A stretch of DNA of 34,672 bases. Source: a virus. Under the pieces are notes generated by a model, which searched no databases, was not told the origin of the DNA, and saw only the letters and a program-made list of their open reading frames with translations. The DNA is taken from IMG/VR virus record IMGVR_UViG_3300011115_000875, positions 1-34,672 of that record; one strand, given 5' to 3'. This document shows positions 15,875 to 23,496 of the stretch, piece by piece (position 1 is the stretch's first letter; every line of letters begins with the position of its first letter). The position numbers and the translations under genes were made by a program.

Positions 15875-18087
15875 GCCCACAACTACTCCAGATCGCCGAG
15901 TGCCTCAACGAGGCTAACATCCGAGAAATCAAGATTGCCAGATGCTTAGCTGAGTCGCTCAAGCGTATTCAAGAACTGGAGCAGTTTAAAACTGAAGCAG
16001 GCCAACAAGCCGAAGAATCCGAAAAAAAGTTTAACGCCAACGTGCGTGATTTTTCCGAACAACTTGCAAAAGCTCACGAGGAAAGCTCTATCACCGTTCA
16101 AGGTTTATCGGAACAGATCATCGCCGAAAGAGAGCAGTTTAGCGCCGAGCTAGACCGCACCATTAATCAAGTCATCAAGATCAACGAGCAGGCTAATATT
16201 GATTTGGCCAAGCAGATGGAATTAATGGTCGCCATTCCCGCCGAGCTTGCCGCCATCAAGGCCGAGCTAGCCGTCCCCGCCGCGCAGGCTGAGACCCCAA
16301 AATCCTTCAACCCTCGCGGAGCCTACGAGCCTGGTGAGAAATACAAGCCCTTTGATTACGTCAGCAGTAACGGCTCCTCATACATCGCCCTTGTAGAGAA
16401 CCCTACCCAACCACCATCCAAGCGGTCAAAACAATGGATGCTGGTAGCTGCTCGTGGTGCAGGTGGTGGTGGTGGAATTATAAGTGCTTCCGAAGTTGTC
16501 GGTCTCGGCACCGCATCGACCCGCAACGTAGGGCAGGCGAGCGGCAACGTGCTGGAGTTAACCAACTCTGGCGAAATCTCAATTGGAGATGGCAGCGGCG
16601 CGGATGGAGTTATAAAAATATATGATAATGTGCTAGAGGCATATTCCGCTGTCCGCTCGGTAGATGGACAGTTAACAATAGATGGAAATCTAATTGCGCT
16701 AACCAGCGATCTTGCAGGCCCGTCTCTTGGGTCAATAACTACGCAAGTAACCGGTGGTCAAATAAGTGCCTTTAGTAATTTTCAGTTGGGTGCTAATTCT
16801 ACTCTGATTTATGGAGCTTCGGTAAATGGAGTTACACTGACGTGTCCCAATATCTCCGGCACTATTGCGCTGACTTCCCAAGTAGGCGACCGATATTTGA
16901 CCAGTTCGACCACCTCGATTTTAATCGGCAACGGTGCAAAAACTCTCACGGTTGGAACTGGGCTAGCTTATTCACCAACCCAGGACGTTACCATCGCGTA
17001 TAACGCGAGCAACCATATGCACGCATTGGTCACGACCTATAATTCGACAACTGGCGTATTAGTTGTGGACGTGCAACAGCACACCGGAGCTGGAACGTAT
17101 ACCGCTTGGACTGTGAATGTCGGTGGCATTGATGCGGGCGCAATCCCAAGTGGCGGCACGGCTGGTCAAGTGCTGGCAAAAGTCTCTTCAACCAACTACG
17201 ATGACGCATGGGTGACTCCTACGGTTGCGGTTAGTGGCATTACCGGACTTGGAACTAGCGTAGATACTGCGCTCGCAATCAGTGTCGGTTCTGCTGGCGC
17301 ACCCGTAGTTTTCAACGGTGCTGGCGGAACACCATCAAGCATCACGCTAACCAACGCGACTGGTTACCCAGCGGCAACGACCACCACGGCTGGGACGGTG
17401 CCAGGCATTGGCGGATTTCCGCTGACGAATGCGACCAATTTCTTTTCGTTAGTTCACCGCTATCGTTCAATCCCAGTAACCGCTCAGACTTGGACGAACG
17501 CAGGAACTGGAACCGGATCGGTTGGTGGAGAACCGGGAGCAATGCGCTACGGTGGGTCAGCCGGAGTAACCACTTTGTCCACCCTGCGTTTTTACCCAAA
17601 CAACGTAGGCAATAGTTTACAGGGTGCGCTGCATGACGTAAACTCAAACTCAACTCTCAACTTCTCTGCCCGCTGGGCATTCACGTTTCAGTTTTTTACT
17701 GATTCGCAGCACGCAACTGCGACGACGTATTTTATGTTGGGCATCGCGGTGGGAACAGCTTACGGCGCACCCGCAACAAAGAGCGTAGGGCTTAGGGTAG
17801 TAAACGGAACTGGTGTTGGCTTTGCGCATGACGGAACGACGCTTAACGTGTCATCCACGATTGGGACGTTCAGTGGTTTTGTGTCCAATGTCCTCACCAT
17901 TGAAAATATGGGAACTGGAACAGTTAATTTCTACCTTAACGGAGTGCTATCGGTGACGATGACCAATGGGCCTACCGGAATGTCAGCGAACTCAGGAGAA
18001 ACCTTCGTGGTCGCGTTTACAAACGGTGCAACGGCTACGTCGAACCGCGCATTCATCCTCTCCGCATCGGCACTTCGAATGCACTAA
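15871..18087 (+). CDS. Tail fibre protein
   Basis: A 738-residue fibre-like protein. Residues 1-140 form a coiled coil (helical, Glu/Gln/Ala-rich). Residues about 145-190 (FNPRGAYEPGEKYKPFDYVS, then SSYIALVENPTQPP) resemble small carbohydrate-binding or fibre-collar modules, followed by a glycine run near 200. The rest is Ser/Thr/Gly beta structure with short repeats, ending in a segment like a jelly-roll (FYLNGVLSVTMTNG). It would contact the host surface. It is coupled to the portal gene by an ATGA overlap, unusual company for a fibre gene. Confidence 0.7.
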   Translation: MSPQLLQIAECLNEANIREIKIARCLAESLKRIQELEQFKTEAGQQAEESEKKFNANVRDFSEQLAKAHEESSITVQGLSEQIIAEREQFSAELDRTINQVIKINEQANIDLAKQMELMVAIPAELAAIKAELAVPAAQAETPKSFNPRGAYEPGEKYKPFDYVSSNGSSYIALVENPTQPPSKRSKQWMLVAARGAGGGGGIISASEVVGLGTASTRNVGQASGNVLELTNSGEISIGDGSGADGVIKIYDNVLEAYSAVRSVDGQLTIDGNLIALTSDLAGPSLGSITTQVTGGQISAFSNFQLGANSTLIYGASVNGVTLTCPNISGTIALTSQVGDRYLTSSTTSILIGNGAKTLTVGTGLAYSPTQDVTIAYNASNHMHALVTTYNSTTGVLVVDVQQHTGAGTYTAWTVNVGGIDAGAIPSGGTAGQVLAKVSSTNYDDAWVTPTVAVSGITGLGTSVDTALAISVGSAGAPVVFNGAGGTPSSITLTNATGYPAATTTTAGTVPGIGGFPLTNATNFFSLVHRYRSIPVTAQTWTNAGTGTGSVGGEPGAMRYGGSAGVTTLSTLRFYPNNVGNSLQGALHDVNSNSTLNFSARWAFTFQFFTDSQHATATTYFMLGIAVGTAYGAPATKSVGLRVVNGTGVGFAHDGTTLNVSSTIGTFSGFVSNVLTIENMGTGTVNFYLNGVLSVTMTNGPTGMSANSGETFVVAFTNGATATSNRAFILSASALRMH

Positions 18088-18088
18088 A

Positions 18089-18457
18089 ATGATAACCGCT
18101 GAAGACATTCAAAACGCTCTTGGACTCACGGGTGTTACCCTTTACGGCGACGGCACAATCACTGCGGATCAACCCGTGAGCGAGGCGCAACAGACTCGCG
18201 TCAGATTATGGTTTGAAGATGGTGAAGTGAGCCCTTCGCTTACGCAGTCCGGTGCAACGGTCATCCGCCGTCTCACCGATGCCGAGATCGTTGCGCTGGA
18301 TTCATCCAGTCACCCCGCCGCGATTCGCGCCAAGATGCTCGCCCAATCTGAGGGTGTAATCTCCGAGTCAGATCCAGATTTCGCCTCGCTGACTGGCGCA
18401 CTCGACCAGCTCGGAATCATCGTATCTAACCGCTGGGAAATCCTACTTGCGCCATGA
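18089..18457 (+). CDS. Unknown protein, possibly fibre-associated
   Basis: A 122-residue acidic protein, unrecognised. It starts one base after the fibre stop as TAAAATG, so a fibre chaperone or fibre-tip role is possible. The N-terminal part is beta-like (LTGVTLYGDGTITADQ) and the rest helical (DAEIVALDSSSHPAAIRAKMLAQ). It ends overlapping the small membrane protein start (ATGA). ATG 18089 is used since earlier in-frame starts lie inside the fibre gene. Confidence 0.5.
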   Translation: MITAEDIQNALGLTGVTLYGDGTITADQPVSEAQQTRVRLWFEDGEVSPSLTQSGATVIRRLTDAEIVALDSSSHPAAIRAKMLAQSEGVISESDPDFASLTGALDQLGIIVSNRWEILLAP

Positions 18458-18558
18458 ATGACGAAAAAGATGCTTTGCAGTTTCTAATGGCTCTGGCCGT
18501 TGCAGCCAGCGGAGCTATCATCGGATTAAGTTATTTTCTGTTCTGCTTATTTGTATGA
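18454..18558 (+). CDS. Small single-span membrane protein
   Basis: A 34-residue protein (MNDEKDALQFLMAL start) with a short acidic N-terminus and one hydrophobic segment from about residue 10 to 34. It overlaps both neighbours by ATGA, which strongly supports that it is translated. Size and context, next to a lipoprotein-like and a holin-like gene, fit a lysis accessory protein such as a small holin or antiholin. Function is inferred. Confidence 0.55.
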   Translation: MNDEKDALQFLMALAVAASGAIIGLSYFLFCLFV

Positions 18559-19430
18559 CCTGCAAATGCCAGCATCCCGCACCGCTCAAGCCAACTGCTC
18601 AAGCTTGGTATCATTTAAGGTGCGCTGGCCGGCATTTGTTAAAGGCATTCGCAGCTTTGTTGCTCTGTCGTGTTGCTCCATTCATCATCTCTCTCTGCAC
18701 ACTTGGCGTTTGTTTGCTTTTCACTGGTTGCAATACGGCACGCAAGCTATCGCCAGCCGTTGAATCCGCGCCCATTCTGGCGAGTCAAGAGGGAAAAGAT
18801 ACCACCATCGTTTCTGAAGCCGCTAAAATCGACGCAATCGCACCAGCGGCCAAGCCTCACACCGACGCTCAGCGTGCTGCCGTCGCAGCCGCTCCCGCCG
18901 CTGACGTAGCCAAGTTGGTCAACGGATACGACGCCAAGATCAAAGAACTCACCGATCAAATCGTTGGCCTCAACAAAATGATCGAGAACCTCAAGGACGC
19001 AGAGCAGAAAAAGCAGGTCGCCACTCTTCGCTGGTTTGGACTCGGTGCGTTGGCTATCGCCGGACTGCTCGCCTGGGCGCAGCAGGTTCGCTTCGCAGCA
19101 GTCGGTGCGCTGGTCGGAATCGTTTCTCTCGGCCTTGCCCAGCTCATTTCCCAGCCGTGGTTCATGCCGGCCGTTGCCATCGCCTCAGGTGTTGCTCTGC
19201 TCGCCCTTGGCTGGGCTGCGTGGCATGCTTACGAAAAAGGCACGCTTGCTCGCAAAGTTGAGCTTGAGTCCAGCCGACTTAAAAATGCTTTGACCACCAT
19301 TGTTCCAGCCGTTGATTCGGCCATCGACTCGCTCGACGACGCCGCAAAAACCGTGGTCAAGAATGCTTTGTCCCGATCAATGGATGCAGACCACAAGCGA
19401 CTCATCAAAGAGATCCGCGCACGGCTTTAA
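18555..19430 (+). CDS. Membrane protein with lipobox-like signal and three membrane segments
   Basis: A 291-residue protein. A hydrophobic stretch (about 32-58) ends in LFTGC with Cys59 as a possible lipidation site; Phe at position -3 is slightly off the consensus. Then come an Ala-rich periplasmic-like part, a coiled coil (118-155) and three hydrophobic segments at about 158-175, 180-198 and 203-223, and a charged C-terminal helix. It may belong to the lysis functions (spanin-like) or be a structural membrane protein. The start overlaps the previous stop (ATGA). The 42-residue N-region is unusually long for a lipoprotein signal, so the true start is uncertain. Confidence 0.5.
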   Translation: MTCKCQHPAPLKPTAQAWYHLRCAGRHLLKAFAALLLCRVAPFIISLCTLGVCLLFTGCNTARKLSPAVESAPILASQEGKDTTIVSEAAKIDAIAPAAKPHTDAQRAAVAAAPAADVAKLVNGYDAKIKELTDQIVGLNKMIENLKDAEQKKQVATLRWFGLGALAIAGLLAWAQQVRFAAVGALVGIVSLGLAQLISQPWFMPAVAIASGVALLALGWAAWHAYEKGTLARKVELESSRLKNALTTIVPAVDSAIDSLDDAAKTVVKNALSRSMDADHKRLIKEIRARL

Positions 19431-19459
19431 TTTACGGTATCAATTAAGTAATACGCCTC

Positions 19460-19693
19460 ATGAATTTAACGCTCGATGTGAACACAATCCTGACCAGCTT
19501 AGTCCTTGGTGGTATTGTGTGGATTCTTAAAGGCCAAAGCGCCAACAACACCGCATCGGCCCTTGCGGTGCAACGGCACGAAACTGCCGAGCGTGAGATG
19601 GTCGAGCTACGAGCGCGAGTCGTCGCAGCCGAAGCCGCCATCGCTGAGGTCTCGATTCGCGTCGCGCATCTTGAAGGCTCAAAGCAGACCTGA
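19460..19693 (+). CDS. Holin-like protein
   Basis: A 77-residue protein with one membrane segment at about 8-25 (TILTSLVLGGIVWILKG) and a coiled coil at about 35-74 (REMVELRARVVAAEAAIAE). Short N-out membrane anchor plus cytoplasmic helix is a common layout of single-span holins and of XhlA-like proteins. It lies behind the lipoprotein-like gene but about 10 kb from the lytic transglycosylase at 29672. Spanin or other membrane scaffolds are alternatives. Confidence 0.5.
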   Translation: MNLTLDVNTILTSLVLGGIVWILKGQSANNTASALAVQRHETAEREMVELRARVVAAEAAIAEVSIRVAHLEGSKQT

Positions 19694-19702
19694 TTCCACT
19701 CT

Positions 19703-20521
19703 ATGAAAACCAATAAACGCCCGAAACTTGTATTTGTTTTGAGCGACTTACATTGCGGCTCAACTCTGGCCGTGATGCCACCGAGTTTTCAGACACTGGA
19801 AGGAAACGTAATTGAGCATAACGCCATCCAGCAATGGCTTTGGACATGCTGGCTTGAAACTAAAAAATGGATTCTTGAAACCGCGGATGGCGATTCATTT
19901 GCGCTGATTATCAATGGCGATTTGATCGAAGGAAATCATCATCGCACAATGCAGATAATCTCGCCCGACGTTGCCGATCACGTAGGTGCTGCCATCGAGC
20001 TTTTAACTCCATTAGCCAAGGATGCTTCAAAGGTCTTTATCGTTCGCGGAACCGAGTGCCACACCGGCAGCATTGAAAATGCAATCGGCAAGGCTTTGAA
20101 GGCCACGCCAACGCCAGACGGAGCCGGTGCATGGGATCGCCTCTTGCTCGACGTAAACGAAACCCGCTGCGTGTTCCGCCACCATATCGGAACCTCAACC
20201 CGACTTGCGCTTTCGCTAACCCAGCTCGGCGTGCAATTGGCAGAGGAGCAGCTTGAAGCGGCCCGTGCCGGCGACCCGATCCCAACGGTTCTCTGCTGCG
20301 CGCATCGCCACAAGTTCGACCACGGTGGAAACCACAAGGGCATCGTGATTGTATCTCCACCTTGGCAGGCACTCACTCGTTTTGGTCACAAGGTTGTTAG
20401 CCAGGCCCGCACTTATCCCGGTGTGTTCGCCCTTGATTTCCGAGGCCAAAACGCTGGAGAGATTCCCCGAGTTCGCTCCTGCATTTTTGAGCCACCCACA
20501 CCCGACTCCGTTGTTTTATGA
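19703..20521 (+). CDS. Calcineurin-like metallophosphoesterase
   Basis: A 272-residue two-metal phosphoesterase. The family motifs are all present in order: DLH at 15-17, NGDLIEGNHH at 71-80, a GTECH variant of the GNHD motif at 116-120, HH at 160-161 and AHRH at 200-203. The substitution of GNHD by GTECH is notable but keeps the histidine. The substrate could be nucleic acid ends, cyclic nucleotides or a phosphoprotein; sequence alone does not decide. It sits between membrane proteins and a winged-helix-like gene, whose ATG overlaps its stop. Confidence 0.8.
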   Translation: MKTNKRPKLVFVLSDLHCGSTLAVMPPSFQTLEGNVIEHNAIQQWLWTCWLETKKWILETADGDSFALIINGDLIEGNHHRTMQIISPDVADHVGAAIELLTPLAKDASKVFIVRGTECHTGSIENAIGKALKATPTPDGAGAWDRLLLDVNETRCVFRHHIGTSTRLALSLTQLGVQLAEEQLEAARAGDPIPTVLCCAHRHKFDHGGNHKGIVIVSPPWQALTRFGHKVVSQARTYPGVFALDFRGQNAGEIPRVRSCIFEPPTPDSVVL

Positions 20522-20793
20522 GCCACACAATAAAGAAAATCCCAACACCCGCAGGCTGGTCGGAAGCGACCACGATCCGTTCCGCGCTTTTGGCGAAAAA
20601 ACCGCTGCCTCCAATTCCAGCAGGCTGGGAAACCATTCACACGCTTGCCAAAAAGGAACGCATCTCGATCTGCTCACTTCGCCGGATGATACCCGATGCA
20701 ATTGCCGCTGGTCTTGTTGAGAAAAAAAACTGGCCGCAGCCCGACTTAAATGGTCGTGTTTTGAATTACCCGATTTATCGCCGGATAAAATAG
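20518..20793 (+). CDS. Small winged-helix-like protein
   Basis: A 91-residue basic protein. The part ETIHTLAKKERISICSLRR followed by DAIAAGLVEKKN and a closing strand reads like a helix-turn-helix with a wing, similar in outline to the C-terminal domains of the 27864 and 31344 proteins (NGYTIRTAYRRIDLM, then GGLVEQK). It starts within the stop of the phosphoesterase gene (ATGA). It may be a DNA-binding regulator. Identification is by eye and tentative. Confidence 0.45.
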   Translation: MSHTIKKIPTPAGWSEATTIRSALLAKKPLPPIPAGWETIHTLAKKERISICSLRRMIPDAIAAGLVEKKNWPQPDLNGRVLNYPIYRRIK

Positions 20794-20800
20794 CTTTTCC

Positions 20801-21010
20801 ATGCGCTTAACCCTTCGCGTCGAATACAGTCACGTGGATGGTGAACGCACGTATTCCTCCGAGGTGGAGATGAGCGATAAGACCAGCATGGAAGTGGTCG
20901 AGGCTCACTGCAAAACCATGCTCAAGATTCTGGCCGATCAAGCTGCCGCAGATTGCGATGACGAAGACGATGATGAAGACGGCTGGAAAGAAACCACCGG
21001 GCAATCCTGA
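20801..21010 (+). CDS. Small acidic protein, unknown
   Basis: A 69-residue protein with a beta-like N-terminus (LTLRVEYSHVDGERTYSSEVE) and an acidic run of Asp/Glu near 52-62 (DCDDEDDDEDGW). Such acidic tails are typical of DNA-mimic or nucleic-acid-displacing proteins, but no family is recognised. Its 3' end overlaps the end of an opposite-strand reading frame (20938-21168) by 73 bases. Confidence 0.5.
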   Translation: MRLTLRVEYSHVDGERTYSSEVEMSDKTSMEVVEAHCKTMLKILADQAAADCDDEDDDEDGWKETTGQS

Positions 21011-21168
21011 CAGGCTTGAGCAACTTGATCGGCATCCAAAGTTCCAAGCAGCATTTCGCCACCGCAACGACCGCAGCATAAACCGTTGTCTTTTGTCCAT
21101 GTGATCGCTTCGCGCAAAGCTTTGTCTGCCGAATAATGCGAGCTAAAAATGAAGGCGGAAACTTTCAT
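20938..21168 (-). CDS. Possible zinc-ribbon protein
   Basis: A 76-residue opposite-strand frame with a clear pair of CxxC knuckles (CGRCGG and CQDC, 17 residues apart), which is not expected by chance from antisense sequence. The start is ATG after AAAAGCAA. The C-terminal serine run is only the antisense reading of the acidic run of the 20801 gene, so the last 15 or so residues may be fortuitous. The non-overlapping part spans an otherwise empty gap of 240 bases, which supports a real gene. Confidence 0.5.
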   Translation of the reverse strand: MKVSAFIFSSHYSADKALREAITWTKDNGLCCGRCGGEMLLGTLDADQVAQACQDCPVVSFQPSSSSSSSSQSAAA

Positions 21169-21252
21169 TTGCTTTTAGGTTGAAGGTAAAGATGCGGTGT
21201 GCTTAGCGTGTCCAATGCAGGCCATTCTGGCCCGCACTTAATCAATAAAAAT

Positions 21253-21792
21253 ATGAGCACATGGAATGGAAGACTAATGGCAGAGGGACGCAGCACATCA
21301 ATTCTGGACATGGCGGATGTCATGCTGGAGCGATGCGGAGCACGATCAACTCCGGTGGGATTGTGCGCCGAGCGCGTGCGGATCTTGATGCTTAAACAGG
21401 CCAAAGACGTTGAAGAAAAAAAGGTGATCAACCGCATAAAAGTAAATCTCCCGAATCCGAAGGCGCTCAAGCCAATCAAGATTCGCGTGAATAAAAGACG
21501 CGATGACTGCTTAAAAAAGTGGTTGGCCACGCCAGAGGATGAACGCGACTTTCACCCATTTGCTAAAAAGCACAGGATCAAACCGACCACGCTCGGTTCC
21601 TGGTTGCACGCTGCGAAAATCAACCCATACCCGCCAGCTCTGCGCGCTCGCGTTATCAATACTTACGCCGATGGAGGCATTGATCACGTCGAGAGAACCA
21701 CGAAACTCAGCCGCACTCTTGTCGTTCGTATTCTCTACGAAGCTGGAATCAAAATGCGGAAATGTGGTGCTATAAAAGACGTCCAAACATGA
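21253..21792 (+). CDS. Helix-turn-helix DNA-binding protein
   Basis: A 179-residue basic protein, probably a transcription or recombination regulator. Two helix-turn-helix-like parts are visible: FHPFAKKHRIKPTTLGSWLH near 104-123 and GGIDHVERTTKLSRTLVVRIL near 143-163. ATG 21253, after CAATAAAAAT, is preferred to GTG 21199 because the A-rich context matches other starts here. Its N-terminal NGRLMAEGR resembles SLNGRMMADR in the 21817 protein, so both may share an origin. The end of the gene lies inside the first copy of a 47-bp direct repeat. Confidence 0.6.
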   Translation: MSTWNGRLMAEGRSTSILDMADVMLERCGARSTPVGLCAERVRILMLKQAKDVEEKKVINRIKVNLPNPKALKPIKIRVNKRRDDCLKKWLATPEDERDFHPFAKKHRIKPTTLGSWLHAAKINPYPPALRARVINTYADGGIDHVERTTKLSRTLVVRILYEAGIKMRKCGAIKDVQT

Positions 21793-21827
21793 ACCGCAGG
21801 CGCGGAAGAATACTCTATGAAAATGAC
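21781..21827 (+). repeat. 47-bp direct repeat, copy 1
   Basis: The sequence from GTCCAA to ATGAAAATGAC recurs at 22048-22093 with one substitution and a short indel near base 8. It contains the last codons of the upstream gene and the ATG of the next one. The copies bracket the 21817-22086 gene with a period of 266-267 bases. Confidence 0.85.
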
Positions 21828-22086
21828 TAAACTGACCGAAAACGATACGCCTAGAACAGATAAACAAGCTATGGATAGCAGCTTAAACGGTAGAATGATG
21901 GCCGACAGGGTAGACGCCGACTTCGCCCGCGAGCTGGAGCGCGAAAACGCTGCGCTCAAAAAAGCGGGAAATGCGATTCGATTCATGCAAATAGAAACCG
22001 AACTGCAATGCTCCGAAAAGCTAGCCGCATGGGATGCTTTGGCTAACGTCCAAGATGAACCTCAGGCGCGGAAGAATACTCTATGA
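21817..22086 (+). CDS. Unknown protein bracketed by direct repeats
   Basis: An 89-residue protein starting with MKMTKLTENDTPRTD, a beginning often seen in small phage proteins, followed by a helical part rich in Glu and Ala (FARELERENAALKKAG, near 37-52). No domain is recognised. Both ends of the gene lie in copies of the same 46-47-bp repeat, so start and final codons derive from duplicated sequence. It is probably a mobile or duplicated accessory gene. The stop overlaps the next ATG (ATGA). Confidence 0.55.
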   Translation: MKMTKLTENDTPRTDKQAMDSSLNGRMMADRVDADFARELERENAALKKAGNAIRFMQIETELQCSEKLAAWDALANVQDEPQARKNTL

Positions 22087-22093
22087 AAATGAC
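22048..22093 (+). repeat. 47-bp direct repeat, copy 2
   Basis: This is the second copy of the repeat at 21781-21827. It supplies the last codons of the 21817 gene and the ATG of the 22083 gene. Its GAACCTCAGGCGC part could pair weakly with the right half-site at 22127-22150. Confidence 0.85.
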
Positions 22094-22331
22094 AGCTAAA
22101 AATATCTCGAATGACCAGTTGCCCTCGTTGGCTCTAGCGCCTTGTTCGGCTCTGTCTGGTGGCCCCGAAATCTGGAACGTAGTTGCATGGGGCGACGCGC
22201 GCGAATGCCGATCCATCTCATCTGTGATGGAGGAAGTCCGCGAAGCAGTAGAACTCGGATGCCGAACGGTGTCCATTGAGCGTCAGGGTATGCCGAACGC
22301 CCGGAGTGAGCCGCCCCAGTCGAACACCTGA
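22083..22331 (+). CDS. Unknown protein, likely integron-type cassette cargo
   Basis: An 82-residue protein. The meaningful-looking part is about residues 25-68, containing EIWNVVAWGDARE, SISSVMEEVREAVELG and RTVSIERQG, an alpha/beta pattern without a known family. The first about 22 residues are encoded by repeat and half-site sequence, and the last about 12 by the left arm of the attC-like site at 22292. The actual start may therefore be later, for example a CTG at 22152; none of the standard codons gives a clean alternative. It lies in cassette A (22144-22410). Confidence 0.5.
   Translation: MKMTAKNISNDQLPSLALAPCSALSGGPEIWNVVAWGDARECRSISSVMEEVREAVELGCRTVSIERQGMPNARSEPPQSNT
22127..22150 (+). 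other. attC-like right half-site opening cassette A
   Basis: GTTGGCTCTAGCG at 22127 is followed, 17 bases from its start, by GTTCGGC (22144-22150). The same layout and spacing recur at 22394 and 23428. It opens the 267-bp cassette A, whose end carries the exact complement GCCGAAC at 22292. A matching left arm upstream is weak (GATGAAC at 22054). Confidence 0.6.
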
Positions 22332-22417
22332 AACTTTATATGCAAACCGACTTTCAAATGACCTGCGATACAAGCAGTCTGGCAAGTATAGGGGTTGGCT
22401 CTAGTCCTTTGTTGGGC
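22292..22417. other. attC-like recombination site 1, between cassettes A and B
   Basis: This is an imperfect palindrome of 126 bp. The left arm begins GCCGAAC and contains GAGCCGCCCC; the right arm contains GGGGTTGGCTC and ends GTTGGGC. Pairing of GAGCC-G-CCCC with GGGGTTGGCTC leaves bulged bases, as attC stems do. GTTGGGC fits the consensus GTTRRRY, and the size is within the known attC range. Consensus, spacing and the complementarity rule are visible; recombination activity is inferred. Confidence 0.7.
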
Positions 22418-22420
22418 TCC

Positions 22421-23338
22421 GTGGTTCGTTTCTCAACGCCACGGAAACCCAAACTAGCCGTATCTTTTTCTGGAGGCCGAACCTCTGCTGTGATGACAAA
22501 GCTCCTTTGGGAGCAATACCGAGAAACCCACGAACTAGCGGTCTGCTTCGCGAATACCGGTTGCGAACATCCGGCAACGCTCGATTTCGTGGACGCCTGC
22601 GATAAGCACTTTGGGTGGGGAGTCGTGTGGCTAGAGGCAGTAGTAACGCATGGTGAGCGAGTGAGCATCAGGCACAAAGTGGTCAGCTATGAAACCGCCG
22701 CTCGAAAAGGTGAGCCGTTTGAGGAATACATAAAAAAGCACGGTCTTCCGGGGCCGACACATCCACACTGCACATCTCGACTAAAAGAAGAAGTGATGGA
22801 TTCATATAGGCATCGAGAACTTGGATGGGAGAAGGGCGAATACTGGACAGCTATAGGCATCCGAGCTGACGAAATGGATAGGGTAAGCGAGAAACGCTTA
22901 GAAAAAAGGTTCGTCTATCCGCTGGTGAAATCAGGATGGAGAAAAAATGACATAGCAAAAGAGATAGAATCGTGGCCGTTCGATCTACAACTACCGGGCG
23001 ACCATCTCGGCAACTGCACATGGTGCTGGAAAAAAAGCATCCGCAAGCTTTTGACCGTGGCCGCACAGCACCCCCGCGAACTAGACTTCCCTGAGCGCAT
23101 GGAAGCTGAACACGCGGGCATCGACAATGCCGGGACGGGTAGCGGTGAACGCTTCTTCTTCCGTGATCGGCGGCGCGTGGCAGATCTGCGCCGGATGGCA
23201 GCAGATGGCGGCTTCGTTCCGTATTCTGACGCTGCGCGGGAGCAAGGGCTGTTTGATTTTGCGGGCGCAGGCTACGACCTAGAACTAGACACAGGCTCCG
23301 CTTGCGGAGAGTCCTGCGAGATAGGGGCCGATGATTGA
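22421..23338 (+). CDS. PAPS-reductase-family protein (cassette cargo)
   Basis: A PP-loop enzyme of the phosphoadenosine-phosphosulfate reductase family, 305 residues. The nucleotide loop SFSGGRTSAVM lies at 15-25, followed by FANTGCEHPATLDFV, HCTSRLKEEVM, IGIRADEMDR and a late LGNCTWCWKKS with a CxxC pair. Relatives in phages are linked to sulfur or nucleic-acid modification, but the reaction here is unknown. GTG 22421 is chosen: it lies four bases after the attC-like right end, as cassette genes usually do, and family members begin just before the PP-loop. ATG 22340, in frame, would add 27 residues read from the attC-like site. The stop lies 10 bases before the next left arm. Confidence 0.82.
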   Translation: MVRFSTPRKPKLAVSFSGGRTSAVMTKLLWEQYRETHELAVCFANTGCEHPATLDFVDACDKHFGWGVVWLEAVVTHGERVSIRHKVVSYETAARKGEPFEEYIKKHGLPGPTHPHCTSRLKEEVMDSYRHRELGWEKGEYWTAIGIRADEMDRVSEKRLEKRFVYPLVKSGWRKNDIAKEIESWPFDLQLPGDHLGNCTWCWKKSIRKLLTVAAQHPRELDFPERMEAEHAGIDNAGTGSGERFFFRDRRRVADLRRMAADGGFVPYSDAAREQGLFDFAGAGYDLELDTGSACGESCEIGADD

Positions 23339-23347
23339 TTTCTGTAT

Positions 23348-23451
23348 GCCCAACGCGCCCGGTGAGCCACGCGACCTCTGACGCCCGAAGGCTCTATGGC
23401 CTAGCGCATTCCGTGACGGTCAATCGCGTTGGCTCTAGCGGCTGGTTAGGC
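23348..23451. other. attC-like recombination site 2, end of cassette B
   Basis: This is an imperfect palindrome of 104 bp. The left arm begins GCCCAAC and contains GAGCCACGCGA; the right arm contains TCGCGTTGGCTC and ends GTTAGGC. The pairing GAGCC-ACGCGA with TCGCGTTGGCTC leaves one extra base, like the extrahelical base of attC. GCCCAAC is the exact complement of GTTGGGC, which opens cassette B at 22411. The 193 bases between the neighbouring genes hold only this site and a short palindrome. Confidence 0.75.
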
Positions 23452-23496
23452 TCCGATGATTTATTTTCGAGAAACTTTGATTTTCCGCTTGCATAT

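Noticed and set aside
18551-18763. Overlapping frame at the start of the lipoprotein-like gene as an embedded spanin
   Set aside because: It lacks a membrane segment with a proper lipobox or coiled coil and looks like a shadow frame.
21789-21830. Short frame MNRRRGRILYEND in the direct repeat
   Set aside because: It is a 13-codon frame from an ATGA overlap with nothing to support translation; a similar frame in copy 2 is equally unsupported.
22261-22267. Another GCCGAAC within cassette A
   Set aside because: It has the left-core sequence but no GAGCC arm behind it; the copy at 22292 has both and was used instead. The decoy shows that the 7-mer alone is weak evidence.
22127-23451. Explanation of the palindromes as ordinary REP-type repeats
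   Set aside because: REP elements would not explain the complementarity between the start and end core of each cassette or the placement at gene boundaries. It remains the main alternative.
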